A DNA stretch of 64,000 nucleotides from Pontiella sulfatireligans (lineage in GTDB: Bacteria; Verrucomicrobiota; Kiritimatiellia; Kiritimatiellales; Pontiellaceae): contig NZ_CAAHFH010000002.1 in NCBI RefSeq assembly GCF_900890705.1, positions 2,613,458-2,677,457 on the forward strand. The letters run 5' to 3'. Each line of letters begins with the position of its first letter. The stretch's first letter is position 1. Shown piece after piece: positions 44,501-51,154 of the stretch. The position numbers and the translations under genes were made by a program. The notes beneath the pieces were generated by a model. It saw only the letters and a list, made by a program, of their open reading frames with translations, searched no databases and had not been told where the DNA came from.

Positions 44501-44828
44501 GTGGTCCGGTGCCGACGTGGATAAGATCGAAGCGCAACTAGGCGAAAAGGAAAGCAGCGCGCTCAGCGGGCTGGCGGAAAAAATGCTCGACCAGCAGCAA
44601 GCCGCGTCCACCGAAGTGCATCCGATCCGCGTCGTGATGGCGCGTCAGGGCACGGAGATCGGATTCGAGCGCACGCTCCAGTTGCAGCCCGACACCGAAA
44701 TGCAGGTCGAGTTTCATTCGGCCCGGGCGGCCGGCAGCCGTTCCGTCCAAGTTGTCGCGGTGCTGCTCTCCGCAGGAATCATCCTTCTCGCCGGCCACTT
44801 CATCGGGAAATTGAGGAAGGCGGCCTAG
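38547..44828 (+). CDS. Giant 2093-residue repeat-containing envelope protein of unknown function
   Basis: A signal peptide (VLMGCLLAGWAGAEV) starts the protein; CAGGAGG precedes the ATG. About six divergent ~100-residue beta-rich repeats, each with a V-x-G-x2-(I/L)-x2-W type core, begin near residues 209, 382, 550, 1261, 1432 and 1598. A cluster of about four or five membrane helices (847-1000) divides the protein, and a second signal-like, lipobox-like segment (MLAVAAGCASV, Cys ~1055) lies directly after it, which suggests two fused paralogous genes. Residues ~1900-1965 look TPR-like/coiled coil (ETGNALMQSGDQRNARKAFQ). A final helix ends the protein near 2066-2085. It lies 18 bases after the VWA gene, so the products probably work together. 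No known family is recognised. Confidence 0.8.
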   Translation: MMKRAWMVLMGCLLAGWAGAEVLIRQVDLTGSISTEELALTMEFEADVQEVPARLKVLEGAAVPTGMKLPRGAEMIKEDGVYYIDFTKKGEQDVAIEFEAKVVVKGQQRGAAFGIPSATIRQITLQTEQEGYKVEVVDAPRTQKLDATRIQAFLPGSGVVRILWSPELEKLSGELVASCDSILVGSAKVGALQLQGQFLYTIPQGRMKDISMKLPAGLNIIQVTGADLLSWNVREQDGARQLFVELSRPHEKSYVLTVQAEQSLPEFPCSFVFPVVEPQGVIRANGVVLVGTDSTIKLLVDELGGVTQVEPDAVNWGALTRPKRGLYAYMFANMPFSMKLSADNIVTSLHAQDQLVLALSENDASLEAKVDLEVRDAPTREVELEVSSDWTVTGVTGQNVADYDVRDRDGSRWIKVYFRQAVDSRALLQVRLEKTLPEDSSGFPMPLFKVADAKSERGFIVLRGETGTRLEGSKLEGLREVNTGSLPVKISDARQAFRFKRPDWSGRVDVRQELASIHAESFQLVSLGESGVFGSSLITYNVANAPTRSFEIKIPAFYRNVEVHGRDIRNWTQDGERWTVHLQQKVIGDYTLLITYDHPAKYQGEEQLSVGGVQALDVENETGYIALAGAANLSLAEELGFSPTILPIDVDEIPEEYALLVNDTIMHAYKYVAAPHEAQVRIKRFATQQLLTQVADHITLNTTISKDGEAVTVAVYHVKNTDQQYLPIRLPEQAALWTVKVNGSKIQVLDQGDGQVLVPVERRRDPNVPLKIEVTYAEQLKEPGMVARMKFHSPEVDTQSVFAHWTFTLPDGKRLIAAKGNMEVPVELSRRRAGWGNLMAGLDPSTLLFWLAMGVALGLSLFLLGRSRGGGHSFSLGISMLVLCSLGAALVVGAMLAGASFTLASPAGYVPTEWAFSKAVSGSDGGLLVRLTLVNAYFEPARNLVYLLVGLAPLAWMLLSGNRRFMLVALAVLAGFYSFNPYLAWVTLSLPLLLVFYACFMAGHRKGTDQRMLRDARKKIIFQHQPTAPANGKEGAAKVQLLGFMLTMLAVAAGCASVLPATDNPVQAEGINLQITVPEFETETRVNVGVHMEMKLKAKKGDELRLMAPEFILKDYDLSSRHLSVVATEDGSLLRIDRDGDYEVSIDYLATAGYAEGEWAAQLWIPDALQNSATVQLPVEGWNLDSAQAIRIRQDGTTADVLFSNSKRYCTLRWKPEERKTDLELARFFCDVNTLADFRPGMVGLRHDVRFNIAQGEIQNLQFDVPAGMSITEVHGKGINTWRYDPESGLLEVVLSAPATEAYAMRIGAQIAREKLPYQTTVKGIAVRNAVMQRGVVALAASDSVQIDIASVEALSGINIGDAARLMEGSSEASIKRAFRYNQMPFAAEVAAEQVLPELRLLEETAMDIATEQIRLSTRLNVTVSKSGIFSLRIKIPEGFDVDSLSGDAVSHWDEVNTGTREVVVNFARQITGTIPLNLVLSRSGRDLEPDFTMPRIQVDGVLKHTGTVVVTVERGIRVTPSARDGVSEISPRELGIRQEGSLAYRLLRPDWKIGLHSEVMEPTVKAEILQRVALSEGMLKYRCYLQYDIEHAGVKAFRLQPPRPEIALVVSGRNISRVRKIDDENGIWEVELHGKVEDRYGMEVAYQIPFAHDNSELVIRPLKTIGTESQKGYAAVFSGGRLQITPSAVPEFLRTEDARSIPRRFGAGDLSDAVLCYRVTESDFVLKLNVVRHNAADVLPAQVRSVQIDSVITEDDQSLNNMTMVLEPGSLRFLEMRLPEGSEIWSVFVNETAVRPLVEDGLYLIPIEPGADLSATVEAMYAQTSRKDVFGKKHSFSGPQFKLPLSDVRWTFYAPDGYRYSRFDGTMQHLRLSRSGSYSGEFDEVQYGSYNSENSLRFGESAKENIETGNALMQSGDQRNARKAFQKAISFSQGQQALNEDARVQYRNLVRQQGVVGLVNRRNQLKQTLNQVDGDAAGAFANEQWSGADVDKIEAQLGEKESSALSGLAEKMLDQQQAASTEVHPIRVVMARQGTEIGFERTLQLQPDTEMQVEFHSARAAGSRSVQVVAVLLSAGIILLAGHFIGKLRKAA

Positions 44829-44839
44829 CCGAGGCCGCC
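44819..44839 (+). terminator. GC-rich hairpin at the end of the giant gene
   Basis: GGCGGCCT (44819-44826) pairs perfectly with AGGCCGCC (44832-44839) around AGCCG and contains the stop codon. No T-run follows directly (a CTTTT comes 15 bases later), so it may only stabilise or weaken the transcript end before ymdB. Confidence 0.4.
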
Positions 44840-44896
44840 CTCGACACCGCCGGGCTTTTATGTACACTCCGTGGCAATCATTGGGAGAGAGTCAGC

Positions 44897-45676
44897 ATGA
44901 AAGTTTTGTTAGTTGGAGACATTGTCGGGAAGCCGGGGCGCAACGCTTTTGTGCAGGTGGTGCGTCAGTTGAAGGAGGACGGGCGGGTCGACTTTGTCAT
45001 CGCCAACGGTGAAAACGCGGCCGCGGGGCGCGGCCCTGCACCGGATATTGCCAATGCGCTGCTCAGCGGCGGAGCGGATGTCGTCACGCTCGGCGATCAT
45101 GCTTGGGACAGCAAAGAGATGGTGGCGGGCATCGATATGGAAGACCGCATCATCCGTCCGGCGAACTTTTCGAAAGGCGCGCCCGGAAGAGGCTGGGTGC
45201 GGGTCGATACGCCGGAAGGCCCGTTGGTCGTGATGCAGTTGATCTGCCGCGTTTTCATGCAACCGAATTATGACTGCCCGTTTCAGATGGCCGACCGCAT
45301 GCTCAAGGGCGAGCTCGGCGGCGACAAGGTGATCTTTGTTGATTTCCACGGCGAAGCCTCCTCCGAACGCATGGCCATGGGACGCTTCCTCGACGGGCGC
45401 GTCTCTGCCGTCTTCGGCACGCACACCCACTGCCAGACCTCCGACGAAACCGTGTTTCCCAAGGGCACCGCCTACATCACCGACCTCGGCATGACCGGCC
45501 CCAAGGATTCCATCCTCGGTCGCGAAGTCGAACCCGTTCTTGCTAAATTCCTCACCGGCGTCCCGCACAAGTTCGACGTCGCCAAAGGCGACCCCACCCT
45601 CGAAGGCGCGATTGTTGACGTGGATATGAAGACGGGGAAAGCAAGCTCGATTGAGCGGATCCGGATTTCGGTTTAG
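44897..45676 (+). CDS. ymdB: YmdB-type metallophosphoesterase (TIGR00282 family)
   Basis: 259 residues. The calcineurin-like metal site is seen in VLLVGDIVGKPGR (first Asp), ANGENAAAG (Asn/Glu), VVTLGDHAWDS, FVDFHGEASSE and FGTHTHCQTSDE (histidines). Members hydrolyse 2',3'-cyclic nucleotides and affect biofilm and sporulation genes in Bacillus; the role in this organism is not known. GGGAGAG precedes the start. xseA starts four bases after its stop, so it is first in a ymdB-xseA-xseB-htrA operon. Confidence 0.93.
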   Translation: MKVLLVGDIVGKPGRNAFVQVVRQLKEDGRVDFVIANGENAAAGRGPAPDIANALLSGGADVVTLGDHAWDSKEMVAGIDMEDRIIRPANFSKGAPGRGWVRVDTPEGPLVVMQLICRVFMQPNYDCPFQMADRMLKGELGGDKVIFVDFHGEASSERMAMGRFLDGRVSAVFGTHTHCQTSDETVFPKGTAYITDLGMTGPKDSILGREVEPVLAKFLTGVPHKFDVAKGDPTLEGAIVDVDMKTGKASSIERIRISV

Positions 45677-45680
45677 GAGC

Positions 45681-47012
45681 GTGAGCACAGAGCGTAAAAT
45701 CTATTCAGTGGCCGAGGTCAACCGCAAGGCGCGGATGGTGCTGGAGGGGGCGTTGGGCGAGCTGTGGGTGGAGGGCGAGCTTTCGCGCGTAGTCGTTCAT
45801 GGGAGCGGGCACTGGTATTTCACGATCAAGGATGAGCAAGCCTCGGTTTCGTGCGCCATGTTTTCGCGCGACAACGCCTCCGTGACTTTTAAGCCGAAGG
45901 ACGGGCTGAAGGTGCAGATGCTGGCCCGGCCCAGCCTGTACGAGGCGAATGGGCGCTACCAGCTGATTGCCTCCGAGATGGAGGAGGCCGGCAAAGGGAA
46001 CCTGCAGGAACAGTTTGAAAAGCTGAAGGCCAAGCTGGCCGAAGAGGGCTTGTTCGACGAAGCGCGCAAAAAGCCGCTGCCGGTGCTGCCGCGCAAGATC
46101 GGCGTGGTGACTTCCCCGACGGGCGCGGCCATCCGCGACATTATCAACGTGCTGACGCGTCGCTTTCCAAATATTGGAATTTTGCTGATTCCCGCCAAGG
46201 TGCAGGGTGCCGGCGCGGAGCAGGGGATTGCCAAAGCGATCGACTATCTCAACACGCGCGGCGACATTGACGTAATGATTGTTGGCCGGGGAGGCGGCAG
46301 CATCGAGGATCTATGGAACTTTAACGAAGAGGTGGTGGCCCGCGCGATTGCCCGTTCGGAAATTCCGGTCATCTCGGCGGTGGGGCACGAGATTGATTTT
46401 ACGATTGCGGATTTCGCGGCGGATGTACGCGCGCCGACGCCGTCGGCGGCCGCCGAGCTGGCGGTTCGCGAAATGGGCAGTTTCGTCGCCGAAATTTCGC
46501 TGTACGAGCGCCGGCTGAACCAGAGCTTGAAAACGTTGGCGCAGGATTTCCGGCTGCGGCTTAACCGCGCGGCGCACAGCTATGTGTTTAGGGAACCTTC
46601 GGTTCTGGTTAATCGTTATCGGGTAATGGTTAATTCGCTGGGCGCTAGGTTGCCGCAACTTCTCGAAATGAGCGCAACGGATCGGCGTCAGCGGTTGGAG
46701 CGGTCGGAAACGAAGATGGCGCACCTGCTGCAGTCGGGCGTGCAGCAGGCGCACCAGCACGTTGACGAGCTGGGCATGGCGATGCGCCACCAAATGGAGC
46801 GCAAGACCGAGAGCGACCGGCAAACCCTCCAGCGGTTGAAAAGCCAGTTGCGCATGCTTAACCCGCTCGCCGTCCTCGGGCGCGGCTACAGCCTGACGCG
46901 CCGTCCCGACGGCACCGTTGTCCGCAGTGTGGCTGGTCTTGAGAAGGGGGAACCCATCATCACCCAGCTCGCGGATGGGAAAGTGGTTTCAAATATTTCA
47001 GAAATAGAGTAA
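45681..47012 (+). CDS. xseA: Exodeoxyribonuclease VII large subunit
   Basis: 443 residues. With XseB it degrades single-stranded DNA from both ends. The N-terminal OB fold (LGELWVEGELSRVVVHGSGHWYF region) is followed by the catalytic core with PRKIGVVTSPTGAAIRDI, VMIVGRGGGSIEDLW and AVGHEIDFTIADFAADVRAPTP, then a long coiled coil and GRGYSLTRRPDG at the end. The GTG start at 45681 is preferred because AGGAG (overlapping the ymdB stop) lies directly before it; an upstream TTG adds ten non-conserved residues. Confidence 0.96.
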   Translation: MSTERKIYSVAEVNRKARMVLEGALGELWVEGELSRVVVHGSGHWYFTIKDEQASVSCAMFSRDNASVTFKPKDGLKVQMLARPSLYEANGRYQLIASEMEEAGKGNLQEQFEKLKAKLAEEGLFDEARKKPLPVLPRKIGVVTSPTGAAIRDIINVLTRRFPNIGILLIPAKVQGAGAEQGIAKAIDYLNTRGDIDVMIVGRGGGSIEDLWNFNEEVVARAIARSEIPVISAVGHEIDFTIADFAADVRAPTPSAAAELAVREMGSFVAEISLYERRLNQSLKTLAQDFRLRLNRAAHSYVFREPSVLVNRYRVMVNSLGARLPQLLEMSATDRRQRLERSETKMAHLLQSGVQQAHQHVDELGMAMRHQMERKTESDRQTLQRLKSQLRMLNPLAVLGRGYSLTRRPDGTVVRSVAGLEKGEPIITQLADGKVVSNISEIE

Positions 47013-47035
47013 GGATTTTTTACGGGAGACGAACC

Positions 47036-47269
47036 ATGGCTGAGAAGAAAAACGCAGATTTTGAGCAATCGTTGGAGCGGTTGGAAGAACTGGTCGATCA
47101 GATGGAAAGCGGCGAGCTGAGCTTGGAGGCGATGATCAAGCATTTTGAAGAGGGCTCTAAGCTGGTTGAGGTATGCACGAAGAAGCTGAACGAGGTTGAA
47201 CAGAAGATCGAGAAACTCGTGAAGAAGGACGGTGAGCTGAAGGAAGTGCCGTTTGAGGTGGAAGACTGA
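47036..47269 (+). CDS. xseB: Exodeoxyribonuclease VII small subunit
   Basis: 77 residues, all helical. The FEQSLERLEELVDQMESGEL segment and SLEAMIKHFEEGSKLVEVCT are the family signature. Several copies bind along the XseA coiled coil. It follows xseA by 23 bases, with GGGAGACGAACC upstream. Its TGA stop shares a base with the ATG of the protease gene (TGATG), so translation is coupled. Confidence 0.96.
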   Translation: MAEKKNADFEQSLERLEELVDQMESGELSLEAMIKHFEEGSKLVEVCTKKLNEVEQKIEKLVKKDGELKEVPFEVED

Positions 47270-48387
47270 TGAAGCACAAGTGGGTTCTGATTGGGTTTTG
47301 CGGGTTGATGGTGCTGAGCGCCTTGTTTTCGGCGTTGCGCCGGCAGCGGGCCTATCCCGTTGTTCCTCGCATGGGCAGCGCGCCCGAGACGCGCTTTGCG
47401 CCGCGACAGCTTCCGATTGTTGGAAGCAATCCGGCGCGGCAGTTCAGCAACGCCATTGCCGATGCGGTTGAAAAGGTGATGCCTTCGGTGGTCGTGATCC
47501 GCACCGAGAAGATCGAGTACCAGACTAAACGCAATTTTTACGGCTTCACCTATCGTGTGCCGGCGCAACTGGCCGGCGAAGGCTCCGGGGTCATCATTGA
47601 CGAACGCGGCTATGTGATCACCAGCCGGCACGTAATTGCTGGCGCCCAGTATGTCGAGGTGGTCCTGAATGACGGCACCAAGATGCCGGCAAAGCTCATC
47701 GGCGATGACAAGTCCACCGATTTGGCGATCCTGAAAATCAAGGGGGAAGGAACCGGCTGTCCGGCGGTTGAGTTTGGTGATTCGGATGCGCTGCGGGTCG
47801 GCGAAGTGGTCATTGCCATCGGCTCTCCATTCAGTTTGCAAAGCTCGGTGACGGTGGGGCATGTCAGCCAGAAGGGGCGGCGCTTTCAGATTTTGCCGTA
47901 CGAGGATTTTATCCAGACCGATGCGGCCATTAACGAGGGCAACAGCGGCGGACCGCTGATTGATGTCGATGGGCGGCTGATCGGCATTAACGCGGCCATC
48001 CGGACGGATGCGGCGGAGAAGGGCGTTGGCATTGCCTTTGCCGTTCCTTCGAACCTAGCCATGGTCATTACCAAATCGCTGATCAACAAAGGGGTTCACG
48101 AGTGGCCGTGGGTAGGCGCGGCGTTTGGGGTTGTGCGGCTTGACGACGTTCCTGAACTTCAGGTGCGCCAGGTTTGGCGGGACACTCCGGCGGCCATGGC
48201 AGGTATGCTGCCCGGCGACGTCATCCTTGCGGTGAACGATATCGAGGTGGCCAACGAATATGATGTCTACCGCATCATTTTCAACCACGCGGTGGGGGAA
48301 ACACTGCGCTTTCGCGTATGGCGGGAAAAAGAAAAGCAGCTCGAATTCGAGCTGCTTCTGCAGGAGTTTCCCGGCCTAACGTCTTAA
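47269..48387 (+). CDS. Membrane-anchored HtrA/Deg-type serine protease
   Basis: 372 residues. One N-terminal helix (about 5-22) anchors the enzyme with the catalytic domain outside the cytoplasm. The triad is His in YVITSRHVIAG, Asp in DKSTDLAILKI and Ser in INEGNSGGPLID. One PDZ domain follows (VRQVWRDTPAAMAGMLPGDVILAVN). A single PDZ with a membrane anchor is the DegS/HtrA-like type, used in stress sensing or quality control. It could act on the anti-sigma protein at 36 kb, together with RseP, but this is inference. Confidence 0.93.
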   Translation: MKHKWVLIGFCGLMVLSALFSALRRQRAYPVVPRMGSAPETRFAPRQLPIVGSNPARQFSNAIADAVEKVMPSVVVIRTEKIEYQTKRNFYGFTYRVPAQLAGEGSGVIIDERGYVITSRHVIAGAQYVEVVLNDGTKMPAKLIGDDKSTDLAILKIKGEGTGCPAVEFGDSDALRVGEVVIAIGSPFSLQSSVTVGHVSQKGRRFQILPYEDFIQTDAAINEGNSGGPLIDVDGRLIGINAAIRTDAAEKGVGIAFAVPSNLAMVITKSLINKGVHEWPWVGAAFGVVRLDDVPELQVRQVWRDTPAAMAGMLPGDVILAVNDIEVANEYDVYRIIFNHAVGETLRFRVWREKEKQLEFELLLQEFPGLTS

Positions 48388-49601
48388 GCGTCTTCGCGCA
48401 GGCCGCGCACGACCGCCTGGTTGAAGCCGAGCGGTTCAAGGAATTCGCTCATCAGCCAGTCCGGCGGGTTGGTTCCGACCTCCGCCTTGGTGCTGTTTTC
48501 GATGTAGGCGTTCCACGCTTCGCGGTGAACCAGCAGGGGCGGCAGAAAGGCGCGGGCGTTTCCGTTCTCGACGATGGCTTTCGAAATCGCCTGCTGTGCT
48601 TCGGCGGAGCGGACGTGCAGCTTCAGCTGCTCCTCAGGAACATCCGGACGGGCTGCCATTGCCTGTTTCAGCAGCTTCTCCTGCCCGGTTGTGATTCCTG
48701 TGGGAAAACTGAATGCACGGTAGTCGTCGGCCGCATGGTCAAATCCGTTCTCTTCAAAAAACGCGATGCGTTTGTTGGTTTTTTCGGCGGCGTTGTTCCA
48801 TGCCGTGCCAAGATAGACCACCTCGGTCAAGCCGGAGGAAAAACCGGCGAGCCATCCGAGGCGTCCGTTCTCAACATCCTGCGGGAGGGTGAAGACGCTG
48901 TGGCCGATCATAATGCGGTGGGCCTCGTCTTCGGTGTCGAGCACCTCGATGTAAATCTTGGTGCGGGCGTTCATGTAGTCGCCAGCGGCGCGTCGCGGAA
49001 AGAGCTCGCTGCCATAGACCGGCCAGGCCAGCGCCATGGTTTTGAGCGCCAGCTCGTTGTCGGGGCTGGCGGTGTATCCGCCCGTCGCGTTTGATTCGAG
49101 CTGGATGCTTTTGTGCGAAAACTTCGGCAGCATGAGGGCCGTCGGGTTGCCTGCCACAGGAAAGGCTCCCGGCTCGATGCCGGAGGCCAGCTGCAGAAAG
49201 TTGTATGCGGTCAAGTCGCACTGTCCCAGAAAGGACTGGCCCGCTTTCGACGAAACCGTCTGGCCGTCCTTTACGGTTGTGGTCGAGTGGGCAGAAGAGG
49301 GGCTGAACAAGTTGACCATGACAAACGGAGCGTCTCCATAGACCGCGCGCTCAAGGGCGAGCCGGTCGGACGTCGTTTTTGAATAGTCGGCGTTCTCGGC
49401 CTGGACATAGAGCCAGGGGCGGGTGGCGCCTCCGGTGAAGTGGTTCGGCTCAAGATAGACGTTGAGCTGTTCCACCACGTTGAGCGCGAGCACCACCACC
49501 AAGGTGATGAGCACGATCAGCGTGCAGAGCACCATGTCGGAGAAGGATTCGTAGATGCCCTCGTTTCCCGAGGGTGTTTCATGACGGGTTGCCGCACGCA
49601 T
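48384..49601 (-). CDS. MotB/ZorB-like single-helix partner with unknown exported domain
   Basis: 405 residues. The N-terminus GIYESFSDMVLCTLIVLITL has the form of the MotB/ExbD/ZorB plug: a short cytoplasmic lead and one helix (about 23-43) opened by an aspartate (D22), which would be the proton carrier. The remaining ~355 residues lie outside the cytoplasm and show mixed strands and helices, including YMNARTKIYIEVLDTEDEAH and IMIGHSVFTLP. I see no OmpA-type peptidoglycan-binding motif, which MotB and ZorB normally have. Its ATG shares one base with the TAA of the channel gene (TAATG), so the pair is translationally coupled. Its stop overlaps that of the convergent protease gene. Confidence 0.7.
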   Translation of the reverse strand: MRAATRHETPSGNEGIYESFSDMVLCTLIVLITLVVVLALNVVEQLNVYLEPNHFTGGATRPWLYVQAENADYSKTTSDRLALERAVYGDAPFVMVNLFSPSSAHSTTTVKDGQTVSSKAGQSFLGQCDLTAYNFLQLASGIEPGAFPVAGNPTALMLPKFSHKSIQLESNATGGYTASPDNELALKTMALAWPVYGSELFPRRAAGDYMNARTKIYIEVLDTEDEAHRIMIGHSVFTLPQDVENGRLGWLAGFSSGLTEVVYLGTAWNNAAEKTNKRIAFFEENGFDHAADDYRAFSFPTGITTGQEKLLKQAMAARPDVPEEQLKLHVRSAEAQQAISKAIVENGNARAFLPPLLVHREAWNAYIENSTKAEVGTNPPDWLMSEFLEPLGFNQAVVRGLREDA

Positions 49602-50950
49602 TACGCCACCTTCTGGTTTACATCGTTTTTGGATTTCTGCTGGAGGAACTGCTGGATCGAATCGGCCGCCAGCGAGAGGTGGCCGGCAATTTCCGTGGCT
49701 TCGGTATCGAGCTTGGCTTTGGCCATTGTGGTCATTTCGCCGGTGGCCAGGCTGATGGCCCCATGGAGTTCGTCCACGGCGTCCTTGAGTACGAGGCTGG
49801 TGCCGTTGACCGCCAGTTTAAAGTCTGCGAGCGAACCGGCCACCGTGCCGCTGGCCTGCTGGACGGAGGTGTTGAGGCCGTCGAACGATTCGTTCACGCC
49901 TTTGCCGGATTTGACGATGGTTTCGTTCAGGCCGCCGAAGGCGGTCTGCAGTTCTTCACCGGACTGTCCGATGGTTTCATTGACGGAGCCGATGGCGCCG
50001 CGCACTTCTTCGCCGGCTTTTTCGATCGAGTCATTGAATACGCCAAAGGAGGAGCCGATTTCGTTGCCGAAGACATTCATCTGGTCGGTCATGCCTCCGA
50101 TGCACTCCTTGGTGGCGACCATTGCGTGGGAGCCGGCCTCGGCCAAAGAATCGCCAAAGCTTTGCATGGTGGTTTCGAAGGATGCGGAGAGCTGGGTGGT
50201 GATCGATTCGATCTCCTTCTGCATCTGTGAAAAACTCGCGACAACCTTGGAGACTTGTTTGTTGAGTTCCTCTTCTTTGCTTTCGAGTTTCGCAGTTAAG
50301 TGGGCGTCGGCATATTCCGCCGCCTCGGCGCAGAGTTCGGACAGCGAGTTGAGCTGCGAAACGGCCACGGCGCGCAGGATCAATCCGCCGAGGGCGCCGA
50401 AGAAGGTGGTGTAGAAGGCGGTGCCCATGCCGGAAACCGTTGTTTTAAGTGCTTCCATCATTGTGAGGCGCGAGAGGCCGATGTTTTCCACCATGCCGCC
50501 CAAGCCGGAGATGGACATGATCAAGCCCACTACTGTGCCGAGCAGCCCCATGGAGATGACGAGCGCCGCCATGATCGATACGGAGCGCACCTGCGAGTTG
50601 TGCTTGGCGTGGTAGGTTTCGATCGCCGTATGGATGTCGACCTTTTCGCCCTTGGTTTTGTAGCCATTGAGTTTGTTGAAGACGCCCGCGATGTCATCGC
50701 CGCTGCCCTTCGGCAGTGCATTGGTTTCGGTGATCCGTTTGAGCACGCCCCATTCGGAGTGCAGCTTCCGGGCGGCCAGAAACGAAATAACGAGCCCTGC
50801 GCCAAATACAGCGGCAATTACGATGCTCATTCCTGTTTCATCTGCGCGGAAGCCCGACAACAGATGATTGCGGGTCACAATGCCCATCACCAGCGAAAGA
50901 CCGCCGGCCCAGATGCCCCATGATACCATTGGCTTGATTCTGTTTTTCAT
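49601..50950 (-). CDS. MotA/TolQ/ExbB (ZorA-like) proton channel with long repetitive tail
   Basis: 449 residues. Four membrane helices lie at about 8-26, 41-60, 122-148 and 172-198. Helices 3 and 4 carry the channel signature: MGLLGTVVGLI and SGMGTAFYTTFFGALGGL, with the conserved threonines. The C-terminal half is a long cytoplasmic helix; residues 287-412 are seven exact 18-residue repeats of (V/L/F)N-x-(S/T)-(I/V)-x5-... pattern. Flagellar MotA lacks such a tail, whereas ZorA of the Zorya defence system has one. GGGAG precedes the ATG at 50950. It is probably a force-generating 5:2 complex with the downstream partner. The biological role is unknown. Confidence 0.78.
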   Translation of the reverse strand: MKNRIKPMVSWGIWAGGLSLVMGIVTRNHLLSGFRADETGMSIVIAAVFGAGLVISFLAARKLHSEWGVLKRITETNALPKGSGDDIAGVFNKLNGYKTKGEKVDIHTAIETYHAKHNSQVRSVSIMAALVISMGLLGTVVGLIMSISGLGGMVENIGLSRLTMMEALKTTVSGMGTAFYTTFFGALGGLILRAVAVSQLNSLSELCAEAAEYADAHLTAKLESKEEELNKQVSKVVASFSQMQKEIESITTQLSASFETTMQSFGDSLAEAGSHAMVATKECIGGMTDQMNVFGNEIGSSFGVFNDSIEKAGEEVRGAIGSVNETIGQSGEELQTAFGGLNETIVKSGKGVNESFDGLNTSVQQASGTVAGSLADFKLAVNGTSLVLKDAVDELHGAISLATGEMTTMAKAKLDTEATEIAGHLSLAADSIQQFLQQKSKNDVNQKVA

Positions 50951-51154
50951 TACGAAGTACTCCCTTTTCAGGTTTAGTTTCATTTAAATGCAATGTCGGG
51001 ATTAAAGCAGTTTATGTGCCAGAGATGGTTTTGAGAGCGGCTTCTCTTGATTCTTCCCAAAAAAGGCGGAAACTTTTCACAACTGAGGCTGAAGGCGCTT
51101 TCCAATGATTGGAAAAAAGGTAGAGTGCATCGGCATTTATTAAGGACAGGACCT

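Noticed and set aside
41172..44537. 1121-codon open frame on the minus strand
   Set aside because: It is the exact antisense of the giant gene in GC-rich DNA; the predicted protein is rich in His, Arg and Gly with no domain.
48384..50950. Full Zorya defence system
   Set aside because: Only ZorA- and ZorB-like genes are present. The flanks are an htrA gene and rsmB; there is no zorC, zorD or zorE, and the ZorB-like protein lacks the OmpA-type domain.
49601..50950. Flagellar stator MotA
   Set aside because: The long repetitive tail and lack of other flagellar genes argue against it.
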